Positions 9,785 through 20,768 of a stretch of DNA of 64,000 nucleotides are shown here, one piece after another. The DNA is from Diphasiastrum complanatum. Lineage: Eukaryota > Streptophyta > Lycopodiopsida > Lycopodiales > Lycopodiaceae. The position numbers and the translations under genes are program-made. Positions within the stretch are counted from its first letter, which is position 1. Each line of letters opens with the position of its first letter. The notes under the pieces were generated by a model. The model had not been told where the DNA came from and ran no database searches. It saw only the letters and a program-made list of their open reading frames with translations. The stretch is taken from assembly GCA_029204225.1 (NCBI GenBank), contig CM055095.1, positions 51,158,841 through 51,222,840 of the forward strand. Reading direction: 5' to 3'.

Positions 9785-11384
9785 TGGTATCAGAGCCATT
9801 GTTAATGGCTGTCATGCTTCAATCCTTGTAGAAAAGAGAGGATGTGAAAGGCTGTGTGCAGATTTGTGTTGGTTTGCATGAATCTGTAAATGTTAATAAA
9901 TGTATTGTAAAGGCATTGTACTTGCTTGTGTTTACTGAATTGTGGGGTGTTTGTATCCCACAAATTTGCTGCAAGAAAACAATTCCTTGCTGCCATCCTT
10001 GTGTAAAAGACAACAATATCCTCAGAGAGTTTCAAGCTTCAACCAAGAGGACAGGCTGTTGGTTTGCTAGAAGAGTGGAAAAGCATCCTTGTCCTCCTTG
10101 CCATCACTGCTATTCCACCTGGAACACCTACTATTCACAGAATGCTTGAGCTCCAGATTTTGAAGCAAAAGATGTTTGCTAGGAGTAGTCATTGAAGGAT
10201 TGGCCGATTTGATGCAGCAAAAGCCCTCATTTGGAGCGCTATCCAAAAGGCTGTGTGTCTGCATTAGGCCAGCGCGCGAGCAAGGATGAGGGCCATGTAG
10301 AAGATGGCAGGGCAGCCGTGAGTGAAGATGCAGCAAGGAGCAGCAGCAGTCGCGATCCGGGTAGGACGACCGTGTGCAGATGAGAGGAAAGGAAGCATAT
10401 CAGTGACCTGCTGATTCATGTGCTCTTGGTCGTTGGTTCTTTTGGCAGATGCTGTGTGAGAAGGATTCTGAAGGGCTTTGTAAGGTGAATCGTCTGCAAC
10501 AGCCTTCTGAAGATAGAGAAATAGCAGTCTTTTTCTGTTGCATTGAACGGAGCAAGCTAATTGAAAAGCCTACAGAATCCAGAAGTATGTAAAACAGCCA
10601 CTGCATGAAGACTGGTCCAGATGAATCTCTCTCCTCTAATCGCGATCCATCATTGTTCCAAATGTTTAAGCAGGCAGGTCACGATCCACCAATCTAGAGA
10701 TGGAGCGATCCTCTAATGCCAGCGTGAAGAAAAAGCTGCATATTCCTCAAAGGCCATCCAGCGAATTGGGAAGATCATCCACACCGGCCATTCTTGGACC
10801 ATTGAAAGTTACACAAGGAGTGAGCCATCGATGCAAAGAATAGTCGCGATCCAATCCAGAGATGGCACGATCCTGTTCCACATAAAGAACGTGTGAGAAA
10901 GAGGTGCGTGGGCCGTTGGAGGAAGGAGAGTGACGGGACCAACGAAGTTTCGGGTGCCCATAAAAATGCAAAGGTAACTTCTCTGATGGTTACCTTTCAA
11001 AGTTTTTAACGGTCACTTCTAAAAAAATTTGGGATTGGGTCCCGAAGGGCCACCCTTCAGTCTAAGGTCTGTCCCTCTGTGTCAAAAACAGTGGAGAACA
11101 TAAAACAAAGGCATAATTTTACTTGGAGAATCCGCTTCTGTTCAAACGAAATGCATATAGTCTCTTGCTACACTGTTTGAGCTATGCTGAATCTTTCAGT
11201 TTGGACTTTCGGCAGAAAAAAATATTCACAATTGAAGCTAGTGACCTCCGAAAAAAAGCTATGGACACCTTTACATTTTACTAGCTAAGCTATGTTATTT
11301 GCGGTGATGTCTTATGCCCTCTCCCGCAATTACGTGATCTAACGGTGTTTAACTAATAAACTGGGTGATAGAGACATTCTCTTA

Positions 11385-12703
11385 TTGCCTAAAAAGAATA
11401 AATTGGATGGCACCAACTATCCAATTTGGAAGTTTAAAATGAAAAATCTTCTAATGATGAAAAATTTGTGGGAAATTACAATCGGTGATGACGAAAGGCC
11501 GGTTGTATCCAATTTAGCCACATCTTTTGATGATAGGAATGAATGGGATAGTAGGGCTTTAAAAGCTTTATGTATGATAAATTTGTCAGTACATGATGTT
11601 GTCATTCCTCATATCTCATCGGCAACAAATCCTAATAAAGCTTGGACCATCTTACAGTCTATGTATGAGGCTAAAAATACTGTTAGGATTCTATATCTTA
11701 AGCAAGAACTCCTCACTTTGAAGATGGATGAATCGGAATCCGTGACAGATTTTTTGACTAAAATCAAAGTTGTGATTAATCAACTGGAGGCCATTAATCA
11801 GCACATTTCTGAAGTTGATAGAATGAGCATGGTCATGAATGCTCTACCTTCTTCCTATTGTCATCTTGTCACTACTTTGATGGTGAGAGAAAAATGACCA
11901 ACATTTGAAGAATTATCTGGCATGTTAATGCAAGAGAAATTGATGCGAAAAAGATCTAATTCTGAGAATTCTAATATTGATGATCAAGCACTTATATCTA
12001 CATCAAATTCTTCTAGAGGAAGAAACCGTACTTGTAATAAAGGAAGAGAGAGGGGAAATGAACAAAGTCAAAGCTCTTTTTTTTATATCATAAACAAAGT
12101 GTTTCTTCTCAACAAGGTGATGATTCTAGTTCTTATTCTAGAAAGAAAGGTCCGTGCTATTATTGTGGTAAAAATGGACATTTTAAACGTGAATGTCGAA
12201 TTAAGAAAAATGCACAGGTTCTTAGAGAAAGGGGGAGAGCTAATTCTCCTAGCCAATCACAAAAGGCCGAAGATGATTCAAATGCTGAGCATGATCACTT
12301 TGTGGTGGAACAACGTGAAGATGAATGTTCTTTTATGGCAGTGGTTATCCAATCACATGAAGAGCATATCCAATTCCAAGAAGATGACTACTTCATGATG
12401 AATGAGGTACAAGCAAGTGTTCAGTCATCTTCTATACTTAATGAGGCTTTGTCATTCATTGAACACTGGTCTAATGATATTGAACGAGGTGAAGAATTAA
12501 TTGAAAAAGACGTATTTCAATTAATGAACCAAGAATCAAAGGAATGCAATGTCTTTGATCCAGTTACATCTAATGGTAATCAAGATAGTGAGATTGAAGA
12601 TCCGGCATATCTTGAAGATGATTCAGTTTTGTTTCTTTCTAATCATGATCGTGATTGTGAAGATGATTCACAAATAAAAGAATGGACAAAACTGGTTGAA
12701 TAA
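11385..12703 (+). pseudogene. Element B gag
   Basis: The frame from 11385 (possible in-frame continuation from upstream) begins KLDGTNYPIWKFKMKNLLMM, the copia Gag start (L.G.NY..W...M...L), and runs through AWTILQSMYEAKNTVRILYL, TDFLTKIKVVINQL and MVMNALPSSY to a TGA at about 11895. It resumes with PTFEELSGMLMQEKL and a zinc knuckle CYYCGKNGHFKREC (C-X2-C-X4-H-X4-C) near 12150. There is one stop and at least one frameshift (near 12080). The last part (12302-12703) is acidic and of unknown role. It would encode the particle protein. Confidence 0.8.
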
Positions 12704-12736
12704 TATCATCAACTCCTACAACAAGCACAATCTAAC

Positions 12737-13057
12737 TTGTTTGAAAGTGAATGTTTAAGTGCTAAACAAGAATGTTGTGAGCTTGGCGAGATAATTGAAA
12801 TGTCAAATGATCCAAGTATCTTTGAAGTTTTTTTACAAGCACTAAAGCAATGGATGGCCAACTACATAGTTGTGAAGCAGATTGAAGACCTTGACTACAT
12901 ACTTGGAGCAAATGTAACTATTGGAGTACCGCATTTCAATTATTACATAATGTTGTCGTATATGCAGTTATATTTTTACAAAGATAAAAGTAGAATTGGA
13001 CAGCTACTTTGGCAAATATTGTTTTTGTTGGTCGTTATGAAAAAGGGAGTAGGGTAA
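12737..13057 (+). other. Unassigned frame at the 3' end of element B
   Basis: A 106-codon open frame starting MFESECLSAKQECC and containing IEDLDYILGANVTIGVP lies between gag and the purine tract. It may simply be the tail of the gag frame after another frameshift. I recognise no pol domain. It may be chance. Confidence 0.25.
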
Positions 13058-13095
13058 TCTACTTCTAGGAATATAAACTAGTCATTAAGGGGGAG

Positions 13096-13444
13096 TAGTA
13101 GAATATTAATGTCGAGTTTATATTGTTGTACAATTACTTTGAATTGTTATTTGTCGAGTATTGTGTTCTCACAATATTTAATAATGGTAACAGGCCTAAC
13201 CTAAATGTCCTGTATGATACCAAAGGGTGCAAGCAGTCTCTATACACAGTTTTGTATTCATTGTCTTATTCATTCAATAGAGAGGAGTGGAGAAGATTGT
13301 AACGGCTATGTTGTGTCTTATTCTTTATGTCTGATTTCTCTGTCGTGATCCTAGTTCATTGGTTAATGGATTAGATGAGTGATGATTACATGCATTGAAT
13401 GTGATTGCTTCTAATTGTTGTAATCTCCTTTAAGTTATCCAATA
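13096..13444 (+). repeat. Element B second LTR
   Basis: 349 bp, start TAGTAGAATATTAATG, following the purine tract. It is nearly identical to 9451-9784. Unusually, it is followed by a PBS and more element B leader, as if it were also a 5' LTR. Confidence 0.85.
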
Positions 13445-13600
13445 TGGTATCAGAGCCAATGGTTGCCATGCTTCAATCCTTGTAGAAAAGAGAGAATGTG
13501 AAAGGATGTGTGCAGATTTGTGTTGGTTTGCATGAATCTATAAATGTTGGTAAATCTATTGTAAATGCATTGTACTTGCTTGTGTGCACTGATTTGTGGG
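13445..13600 (+). mobile_element. Second, truncated copy of element B leader
   Basis: It starts with PBS TGGTATCAGAGCC (13445-13457) and matches 9785-9950 (cttcaatccttgtagaaaag onwards) for about 150 bp, then breaks off into element A at 13601. So the array is LTR, interior, LTR, partial interior, as expected from a tandem copy that lost most of its second unit. Confidence 0.8.
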
Positions 13601-13917
13601 CCGAGACAACAAGATGGTGAGAAGAAGACCTGCACGAGATGCACACGAGAAGGCCACACTGTTGATAAGTGTTGGCTCAATCCAAGGATAGAATGCATCC
13701 ACTGTTGTCACACAGCCGTTGACTGCAACCAAAATCCCAGAAACAAGAAAGCTCAAAGCAGATGGGAGAGCAACAATAGCTCATCCTATGTGGAGGAATC
13801 TGAATCTTCCAAGATGGCCGAAGAAAGAGCCAACAACGGCATGAATCCAGCAGCCTACTTGTGTACTGATGTCTGTGCGACATCAACTTCAGATACACAA
13901 GAAATAATCCTTGATTA
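13601..13917 (+). pseudogene. Element A gag zinc finger, continued
   Basis: The frame reads QQDGEKKTCTRC, then a knuckle CTRCTREGHTVDKCW (C-X2-C-X4-H-X4-C), then a basic and Ser/Glu-rich tail (SSSYVEESESSKMAEE) up to the protease. The first 49 bp repeat 9402-9450. The frame ends ILD followed by TAA at 13916-13918: the stop falls exactly on the Ser/Thr of the protease DSG/DTG box, so this copy cannot make an active protease. Confidence 0.75.
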
Positions 13918-14225
13918 AGGTGTAATGACACACTTCGTGGCAACAAGACACGTGATCACTGATTATCAAGAATCAGAGTCTTCCAGATATATAATCTTGG
14001 GAGATGGTTCCAGACACAAAGTCAGCGAAATTGGAGTGTTGTGGTTAAGCACCAAAGGAAGAGACAGAAGGCTCAATGATACTCTATACGTGCCCACTCT
14101 TTAGAAGGACCTACTATCTATTGCCAAGATGGTAGATGCAGGACTGACAATCACCTTTGAAGGCGATATCTACGAAGTGGTTGAATCTGCAACCACTCAG
14201 CTCATCACCATAGGAAAGTAAAAGG
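13900..14225 (+). pseudogene. Element A protease
   Basis: After the D-stop-G box the frame continues GVMTHFVATRHV, ILGDGSRHKVSEIGVL, LNDTLYVPTL, stop, KDLLSIAKMVDAG. These are the copia aspartic protease motifs (DSGA..HMT, GDG....I...G, L.DVLYVP.L..NLLS). It would mature the Gag-Pol polyprotein. Two stops inactivate it. Confidence 0.7.
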
Positions 14226-14279
14226 GGAACCTGTATCACCTCAAGATTCAAGTACCTTCAAAACAAGCTCACCAGATCA

Positions 14280-15080
14280 ACGAATCGATGGATATTGTAT
14301 GGCACAGGAGAATGTATCACATGAATACAGTTGCTCTATAAAATGCTAGCCGGAGCGGAGCATTTACTGGAGTCAATATCAAAGATGCAACATGCTTGAA
14401 GTCATGTGATGCCTGTAACAAAGACAAGATGTCACGTATACCATTCACCAAGGATTCTTTCAAAATGAAAGAACTCCTGGAACTGGTACACTCTGACATC
14501 TGTGGACTATTTGATGTGGTCTTCCTGGGAGGTTCAAAGTAATACATCACATTTATTGACGACTTCAGCAAGTTTGCAGCCGTGTATTTTATCCACAACA
14601 AGTCAGAGGCCCTGGACAAATTCACAAAGTTAGTGAATTGGGCTGACAAAAAGGTGAAGAAGCTGAGAATGGACAGAGGAAGAGAATACATCTCCAAATG
14701 CTTTGCAGAGTTTTGTACCAGCAAAGGCATACTCCACTTGAAGACTACAGCCTACACACCACAGCACAATGGTGTGGCAGAGAGGAGAAATCAGACCCTC
14801 ATGGAAGCTGCAAGATCTATGATGGCCTATTCAAAGGCATCAAAAATTTTATGAGCTGAAGCAGTAGCTATAGCCAATTACCTGCAAAACAGGACATGTA
14901 GATCCAACGTTGCACATACTATGCCACACGAGGTTTGGTGGGGCAACAAACCAAGTCTGACACATGCCCGCATTTTTGGATGCGTCGCATATGCCCACAT
15001 TCCAGATCAAAAAAGAAAGAAACTGGATGAAAAGATGGAGCAGGGAGTCCTCGTAGGATATGATGTTCATCATCATACTA
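14280..15080 (+). pseudogene. Element A integrase
   Basis: The GAG-pre-integrase zinc region (MDIVWHRRMYHMNT, then CDACNKDKMSR) is followed by the core: VHSDICGLFD (first Asp), FIDDFSKFAAVYFI, LRMDRGREYIS (second Asp; usual DNGGE), YTPQHNGVAERRNQTL (Glu), then FGCVAYAHIPDQKR and GVLVGYD. There are stops at about 14340, 14540 and 14850. The catalytic triad residues are still readable. Role: insertion of the cDNA into the genome. The family is the same as the minus-strand copy at 17700-19503, by the shared linker sequence. Confidence 0.8.
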
Positions 15081-15081
15081 C

Positions 15082-16139
15082 ATGATCTACACGCCTGACA
15101 ACAAACAAATCAAGACTGTCAGAGACATTAGATTTGATGAGTCAAAGACAATGGCTGATAGAGATCCAGTCGGCTACGAAATCCTGACCAGAGGCTACTA
15201 TGACCTGCCAACATCAATAGAGGGAGCGGACCCTGAGCATCTGGAACAAGATGTTCAAATTTCAGATGGACAAAGTGACTGTTCAGATGATGAGCCGCAA
15301 GACGTGCAACATGTACCCAAGACACCTGCTACTCACCACAGTTCAGTAGTTAGCAAAGACAAGAGACTTGATAAAGGCAAAGCCATCAATCTGACTGCAG
15401 ACACTCCAAGAAGATCCACACAAGAAAGAAGAGCACAAGTCAGATTCGTCCCTGACAACTCATCTTTTGTATCAGAGAAATTCTGTGGATTTGGCGGAGA
15501 ACCTCGAACATATGAGAAAACTATCAGTTGTCCAGATAAGGACAAGTGGACTAAAGCGATGGAAGACGAGATAAATTCCATGGAATAGAACAATGTTTGG
15601 AATCTAGAGACATTACCAGCAAACAAAAAGACTATAAAATGCAAGTGGGTTTATAAATACAAGTATGGACCTTATGGCAATGTATCAAACTACAAGGCCA
15701 GAATGGTAGCAAAAAGTTTCTCTCAAAAGTATGGTGTTGACTATACTGAAACCTTTTTTCCAATCGTAAAGCATTTGTCCTTATGTCTGCTATTTGCATA
15801 TGCAGCAGCATAGAGTCTCAAGATCCACATAGTGGATGAAAAGTCCGCCTTTCTACAAAACGAGTTGAATGAGGAGGTCTATATGGACCAACCACCGGGG
15901 TTCATCTGCTCACACTTTGGCAACTACACCTGTCGAATGCAAAGAAGCACAGATGGATTGAAGCAGTCTGCTAGGCAGTGGTATAAAAAGAAGGATCACA
16001 CTCTCATATCCTTAGGATTTCAACCATTGATTGTCGACTATAGTGTCTATACAAAGGTCACAGATGAAAAAATTATAATCATTGTTGTCTACATTGATGG
16101 CAATTTGATTCTGTCCAGAAGGGACAACCTGATTGCTTA
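15082..16139 (+). pseudogene. Element A linker and reverse transcriptase
   Basis: The linker 15082-15588 reads VRDIRFDESKTMADRDPVGY and an acidic/Ser stretch with DNSSFVSEKFCGFGGEP. RT follows: CKWVYKYKYGPYGNVSNYKA, AKSFSQKYGVDYTETFFPIV, VDEKSAFLQNELNEEVYMDQ, then VVYIDGNLILSRR. The usual YVDD is altered to YIDG, losing a catalytic Asp, and MDVKSAFL is altered to VDEKSAFL. Stops lie at 15586, 15811 and 16138. Confidence 0.8.
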
Positions 16140-17000
16140 GGTGAAGCATGATATTTCACAACATTTTGAAATATGAGACCTTAGGGAAGCAAGATGCTAC
16201 CTAGAATTGCAAATTGACAGAGATCTTTTCAAAGGGAAGTTGTATCTTCACCAATCAAGATACATCCAAAAATTCATTGACAATTTTCACATGGCAGACT
16301 ACAAGAGAGCTAACACACCAGTGGTAGCTGGAACAATTATGACGAAGCAGGACTATTCGCAGAATGCAGAAGAGCAGGAAGCCGTGCAGAACGTGCCCTA
16401 CAAGAGGCTGATCGGATCACTCATGTACTTGGCAGATAATACACGTCTTGACATTGTCTAGCAGTTTTCAGGATGGGCCAATTTAACATTAATTCAGGCC
16501 CTACACACTGGAAGCTCATCAAAAGAATTCTGCAAAACCTTCAATAGACAAAGGATTATGGGACGTGTTTCTCTCAGCATGGAGGATTCCAGATCAAATC
16601 CTACAATGATGCAAGCTGGGCATCCTCGAAAGATGATTGCAAGAACGTCTTAGGAGGATGCACAATAGCAGCTGATATGAATCACCAGGAAGCAGACCAT
16701 AACTATGCAATCATCCTGCGAAGCAAAGTATGTTGCAACAGCCAACATGGTGAACGAGCTTACATGGCTCAAGCAGTTTCTTGATGGATTGGGAGAGAAC
16801 TTCAACGAGCCGTTGCTACTATTCATGGATAACATATCCACCATTCATCTGATGAAGGATCCATTGCTATCAGATATCATCTGATAAGAGATCTAGTTAA
16901 AAAAGATAGGCTGAAGACCGAGTTTGTTCCAACAAAGTAGATGGTGGCTGATATCTTCACAAAGCCTCTTGACAAGGCAAATTTTGAGAAGAAGCGTGCA
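16140..17000 (+). pseudogene. Element A RT end and RNase H
   Basis: The frame goes VKHDISQHFEI, YLHQSRYIQKFIDNFHMADY, YKRLIGSLMYLADNTRLDIV, stop, then SYNDASWASSKDD and GGCTIAAD (RNase H start), LFMDNISTIHLMKDP, and MVADIFTKPLDKANFEKKRA near 16940-16995. A piece around HSRMKHI is deleted near 16865. There are several stops. It ends just before LTR-like sequence at 17069. Confidence 0.75.
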
Positions 17001-17068
17001 AGCTTAGGATGATGGAATCTAAGAGAAGCGTCGGCAAGGCCGAGCAATCATGTTGCTCTGAAGGCGAC

Positions 17069-17699
17069 TGTTGGAATTCGTTCACTTCTCTTGTCTTTGT
17101 TGATGAGGATTCTGGTTAAGCTCAGATGGAATCAATCTGTCAGATAAGGCTACTACCTCAACCCGCGATCAATCATCCTCCGAACAACATATAGCTACAA
17201 CTAATCTGACTATAAGTTTATGAACAACAAATAATGTCTTAATGACAACAAAAATATATTTATTGATAAATTGAACAAGGATCACAACATTCATAGATTA
17301 CACACACATTGAGCAAAAAAAAAAATGTGCTCGTCTATATTATCAGAATCAAGTGTACATTAAAATTCTTTCTTGAGCGCTGTCTATTTTTCAGATCAGC
17401 GCGTCGACATGAGAGAGGTGTTCTCTTCTCACGAAAAAGAACTAGCTACTGCTAGATCTATATTTCTTCCTTGATACGTGCCTCATTGAGTGCTGCTTTC
17501 AGGATACTCTATATATTATTTGTATCCTTCGTTGATCCTTTATGTGATCAATCCAGGGATCTGATTAAGTTAAAAAATTTAATCAACAAATACTTCAAAT
17601 ATGTAGACTATGCACAAACTAGTTAAAATATACAACAGTCGAAAAATACCAAAAAAAAAACGAAGGCTTTTAAGTAGAAACTCAATGTTTCTTCAGCTC
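17069..17699 (-). repeat. LTR sequence between two converging copia copies
   Basis: On the minus strand the segment follows a clear purine tract (AAGGGGGAGC, complement of 17700-17709), starts TGAAGAAACATTG and ends GAATTCCAACA at 17069. A TATA-like tatatagagtatcc (about 17505-17520) and caataaatata (about 17260) would suit promoter and poly(A) sites in that direction. The plus-strand element A also ends at TGTTGGAATTCG (17069), so whether one LTR or parts of two are present is unclear. Confidence 0.5.
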
Positions 17700-18550
17700 C
17701 CCCTTAAACCGTGTATTTTTTTTATTCCCAAGTTGGCTCTCTGACTTCAAACATTGCCTTGTCCAATGCCTTTGTAAAAATGTTAGGTACCATATGCTTT
17801 GTAGATATGAAGACGACAGTCTTCAGCTCGTCCTTCTCAACCAAATCCCTGATCAAGTGATACTTGATGGTGATGTGCTTCATTCTGGAGTGAAACACTG
17901 GGTCTTTTGTCAGATGAATAGCAGAGATGTTGTCCATGTGCATGATCAAAAGCTCATCGGTGCTCTATGTCCTAGTCCACCTAGGAACTGTCTAAGCCAG
18001 GTCAGCTCATTGGTCATCTTGGCTGCAACAACATATTCTGCCTCACAGGTTGTTATTGTCTACTTTCTGTTGATCCAGATAACAGCTGCATCGGTTGCTA
18101 TGGTGCATCCTCCTGAGATGCTTTTACTATCATCTTTCAGGGACACCCAACTTGCATCATTGTAGGATTCAATCTTGAATCTTGCATCTCGACAATAGCA
18201 TAGGCCGTAGTCCTTTGTGTTCTGCAGATATTGCAGGATCCTCTTGGCGATCTTCCAGTGCGTTAGACCTGGATTGATATTGAATTGACTCAACCTGAAC
18301 ACTACGTAAGCAATGTCTGGTCGCGTATTGTCTGCCAAGTACATCAAAGAACCAATAAGCCTTTTGTAAGACTTATGCTCCATTGCTTGCCATTCTGCTT
18401 CATCTCTGGGATAGTCTTCATTTGTCAGAACTATGCCGAAAATCATTGGAGTATTTACTCCCTTGCAATCCGTCATGTCGAAATCATCAATGATGTTCTA
18501 AATGTATCTTGATTGGTATAGATACAATCTCCCAACCTGAAGATCTCTGT
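17700..18550 (-). pseudogene. Minus copia (element A family): RNase H and RT end
   Basis: Reading leftwards: TDCKGVNTPMIFGIVLTNED, YKRLIGSLMYLADNTRPDIA, SYNDASWVSLKDD, GGCTIATD, then MDNISAIHLTKDPVFHSRMK, IKYHLIRDLVEKDELKT and NIFTKALDKAMFE. This is copia RNase H in order, closely similar to plus-strand element A (YKRLIGSLMYLADNTR, SYNDASW and ISxIHL shared). It ends at the PPT 17700-17709. Frameshifts occur near 18000 and 18480. Confidence 0.8.
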
Positions 18551-18554
18551 CAAT

Positions 18555-19000
18555 CTATAAACCCGAGTAGTATTTTGCTTCTCTCAGGTCCGCCGATATT
18601 TTGAAGTGCCTCAAAATATTTACCTTCACCTGCTCAATCAGATTGTTGCTCCGTGACAGGATCATAGTGTCATCTACATAGACACCGACTATGATGATCT
18701 CCTTGTTTATGACTTTCATATAAACGTTGTAATCAACCATTACAGGCTAGAAGCCTAAGGATCTTAATGCATGATCCTTCTTCAGATCATAGGCAACTAC
18801 GTATGCAAATAATATGCGTAGAGACATGTGCTTCACAACAGGAGAGAATGTCTCTATATAATCAATGCCATACCTATGTGAGAAGCCCTTTGCAACTAGC
18901 CTAGTTTTATATCTCAGTACATTGTCGTCTGGTCCATACTTGTGCTTGTAGACCCACTTACATTTGACAGTCTTTTTGTCGGCTAGTAGTGGCTCAAGAG
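18555..19000 (-). pseudogene. Minus copia (element A family): reverse transcriptase
   Basis: The frame 18740-18555 holds VGVYVDDTMILSRSNNLIEQ with the catalytic YVDD intact. Upstream it reads YGIDYIETFSPVVKHMSLRI, LFAYVVAYDL, then KKDHALRSLGF. So about 80 codons between AYDL and KKDH, including the MDVKSAFL box with the first catalytic Asp, have been deleted near 18785. Inactive. Confidence 0.75.
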
Positions 19001-19001
19001 T

Positions 19002-19503
19002 TCATACTTTGTTTTGCTTCATGGAGCTCATTTTGTCTTCCATGGCCTTGATCCACTTGTCCTTGTCTAGACAAGTGATGGCTTCTTCATAAGTTTGTGG
19101 TTCACTGCTGAATCCACAAAATTCTTCTTGAGCAGAAGATGAGTTGTCAAGTACATATCTGACTGGTGCCCTTCTATCTTGTAGATCTGCTTTGAAATAA
19201 TACAGGCTCGGCAACTGCTTTGTCTTTGTCCTGCCTGTTGACAACAGGACCTCAATGTATTGCCGGTGTAATGGGTACTCCCGATATGACGGTCTCATCG
19301 TCCGAACTATCATTCAGTTTAGGTGAAATTTGAGTATCTTCATCTGGATGCTCCGCTCCCTCTGTCGATGTGGGCAGGTCGTAATACTGTCTGTTGAGAA
19401 TGTTGTAGCTGATTGGATCTCCTCCATCCATCGTTCTTGTCTCATCAAATCTGACATCTCTGACAGTCTTCACTTGTTGGAGAATTTGCGGATCCCAAGG
19501 CAA
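19002..19503 (-). pseudogene. Minus copia (element A family): integrase-RT linker
   Basis: Two frames (19503-19252 and 19313-19002) give VRDVRFDETRTMDGGDPISY, YYDLPTSTEGAEHPDEDTQI, then DNSSSAQEEFCGFSSEP and DKDKWIKAMEDKMSSMKQNK. They match the element A linker almost phrase by phrase (VRDIRFDESKTMADRDPVGY; DNSSFVSEKFCGFGGEP). The element is cut at about 19503, so integrase, protease, gag and 5' LTR are absent; a gypsy leader follows. Confidence 0.8.
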
Positions 19504-19556
19504 TTCTAGCCTTAGTTAATAAGTGAGAGAGATTTGGCACCCTGCGTGTGTAAGTC

Positions 19557-20768
19557 CAATGTTTGTTGGATGGTTAGCTTGCATTAGGCATTTTGTCGTG
19601 GCATGAATAGTGTTAGATCTACATTTAGGGTTAGTTTTGGAGTGATTTTGCTTGATTTGAGTGGATTTGCTTGTTTGAAATCTAATCTGATTGTGGAACA
19701 GGAAAAGCTATTCAGATCACCAATCTTAAGATCCATTTGGATCTTAGATATTAGAAAAAACAACAAAAATCGGTCAAATCTGCTAGATTTTGGTCAAAAG
19801 GAGACAAAAATCGTCATCAGAACTGATAACTTTTTGCCCTCTTACAGAAAACCTTCACCGAGTTGCAAACATCTTCAGTTTTGATCATGGAACCTTCAGT
19901 TTGAAGGGCGAACAATCCTTATCAGCAGATTTTCAAAAACATTAGAAAAACCATCAAAAAACACCAAAAAATCATCAAAAAACACCAAAAAATCATCAAA
20001 ACTCTAAAAAATACAGAAAAAGAACCTTCGTCCGATTCACTATGCATAGGTGTGATTCAGATCTCTCTACTGCCAGGTTGGCGAAGAATAATATCAGGAA
20101 TAGAAGGTTTTCTCAGAGGATCAGTTGCCATATTGTCATATTTTTGTCAAAAAAGTCTCTTTTTTGCAAAAATACCAGTATTACTCTTGCTTCTTCATCA
20201 AAACCTTTGTCGAGTTTCTAGATCATTCTATTTATGGTAAAATACTATTTTTGAGTTCGGCGAACATTCTTCCTATCCAAATCATAGAAAATCTTGATTT
20301 TTATCCTCGCCAAACTACATAAACTGTGTTTTTGTGTGCCAGTAACCTTCGTCGGGTTTATCCTAGTTTTATTTGTGTCAGATTTTTAATCTGAGAGTTC
20401 GACAAAGGTTATTTCCATAGAAATTATCAGAAAAGCTTGCTCAGAGTTTTTTTTTCCAAAAATAATACTGCCGAACCTTCGCCGAGACAATCGTCACCTA
20501 GGGAACCTTCGCCAGTTCTATTTTTAGATTCTGATTTTCCACATCAAGTCTTTGTCAAAAATTGGATCAAATCTGATACAGTCTAATTTTGATTTTAAGA
20601 AAAAATTTATTTTTGAGAAGTATCGATTGATTGAATTTCAAAATCTTTTTCACGGTATAGAAATCTGATTCTTGAAAAGTGGAATAGATCTAGCAGATCT
20701 GATCTAAAATACTTTTGATTGAAAATCTAGATCCAATCTCATTGTCTACTTGATTTCAATCTGTGAAG
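19557..20768 (+). mobile_element. Gypsy family G leader, copy 1
   Basis: The sequence from tgtttgttggatggttagc to the gag ATG is a diverged duplicate of 29293-30471. It is non-coding and carries repeated GAACCTTCGCCGAG-like motifs in both orientations (for example 19850, 20022, 20207, 20257, 20344, 20398, 20472, 20502). No LTR remains in front: the minus copia linker ends at 19503, and tttggcacc near 19536 may be a ruined PBS. Confidence 0.7.

Larger units (their letters stand above)
9785..13095 (+). mobile_element. Gag-only copia element B, internal region
   Basis: The internal part of an LTR element with PBS (TGGTATCAGAGCC, 9785-9797), a leader of about 1.6 kb, a gag gene and a purine tract taaggggga at 13086-13094. 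No protease, integrase, RT or RNase H is visible, so the element must have used enzymes made elsewhere. The leader carries several cgcgatcc/cacgatcc motifs (10350-10880), twice in the arrangement ccagagatgg.(a/g)cgatcc. Open frames in the leader (such as 9844-10149) have no recognisable domain. Plants contain comparable gag-only non-autonomous LTR elements. Confidence 0.75.

Noticed and set aside
9844-10149. Cys-rich 101-codon frame suggestive of a small secreted protein
   Set aside because: It is in the element B leader right behind the PBS, has no signal peptide, and its first part recurs in the second leader copy at 13500.
17069-17699. Clean assignment of the LTR to plus-strand element A
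   Set aside because: The strong purine tract, TATA and poly(A)-like words fit the minus element better; left undecided.
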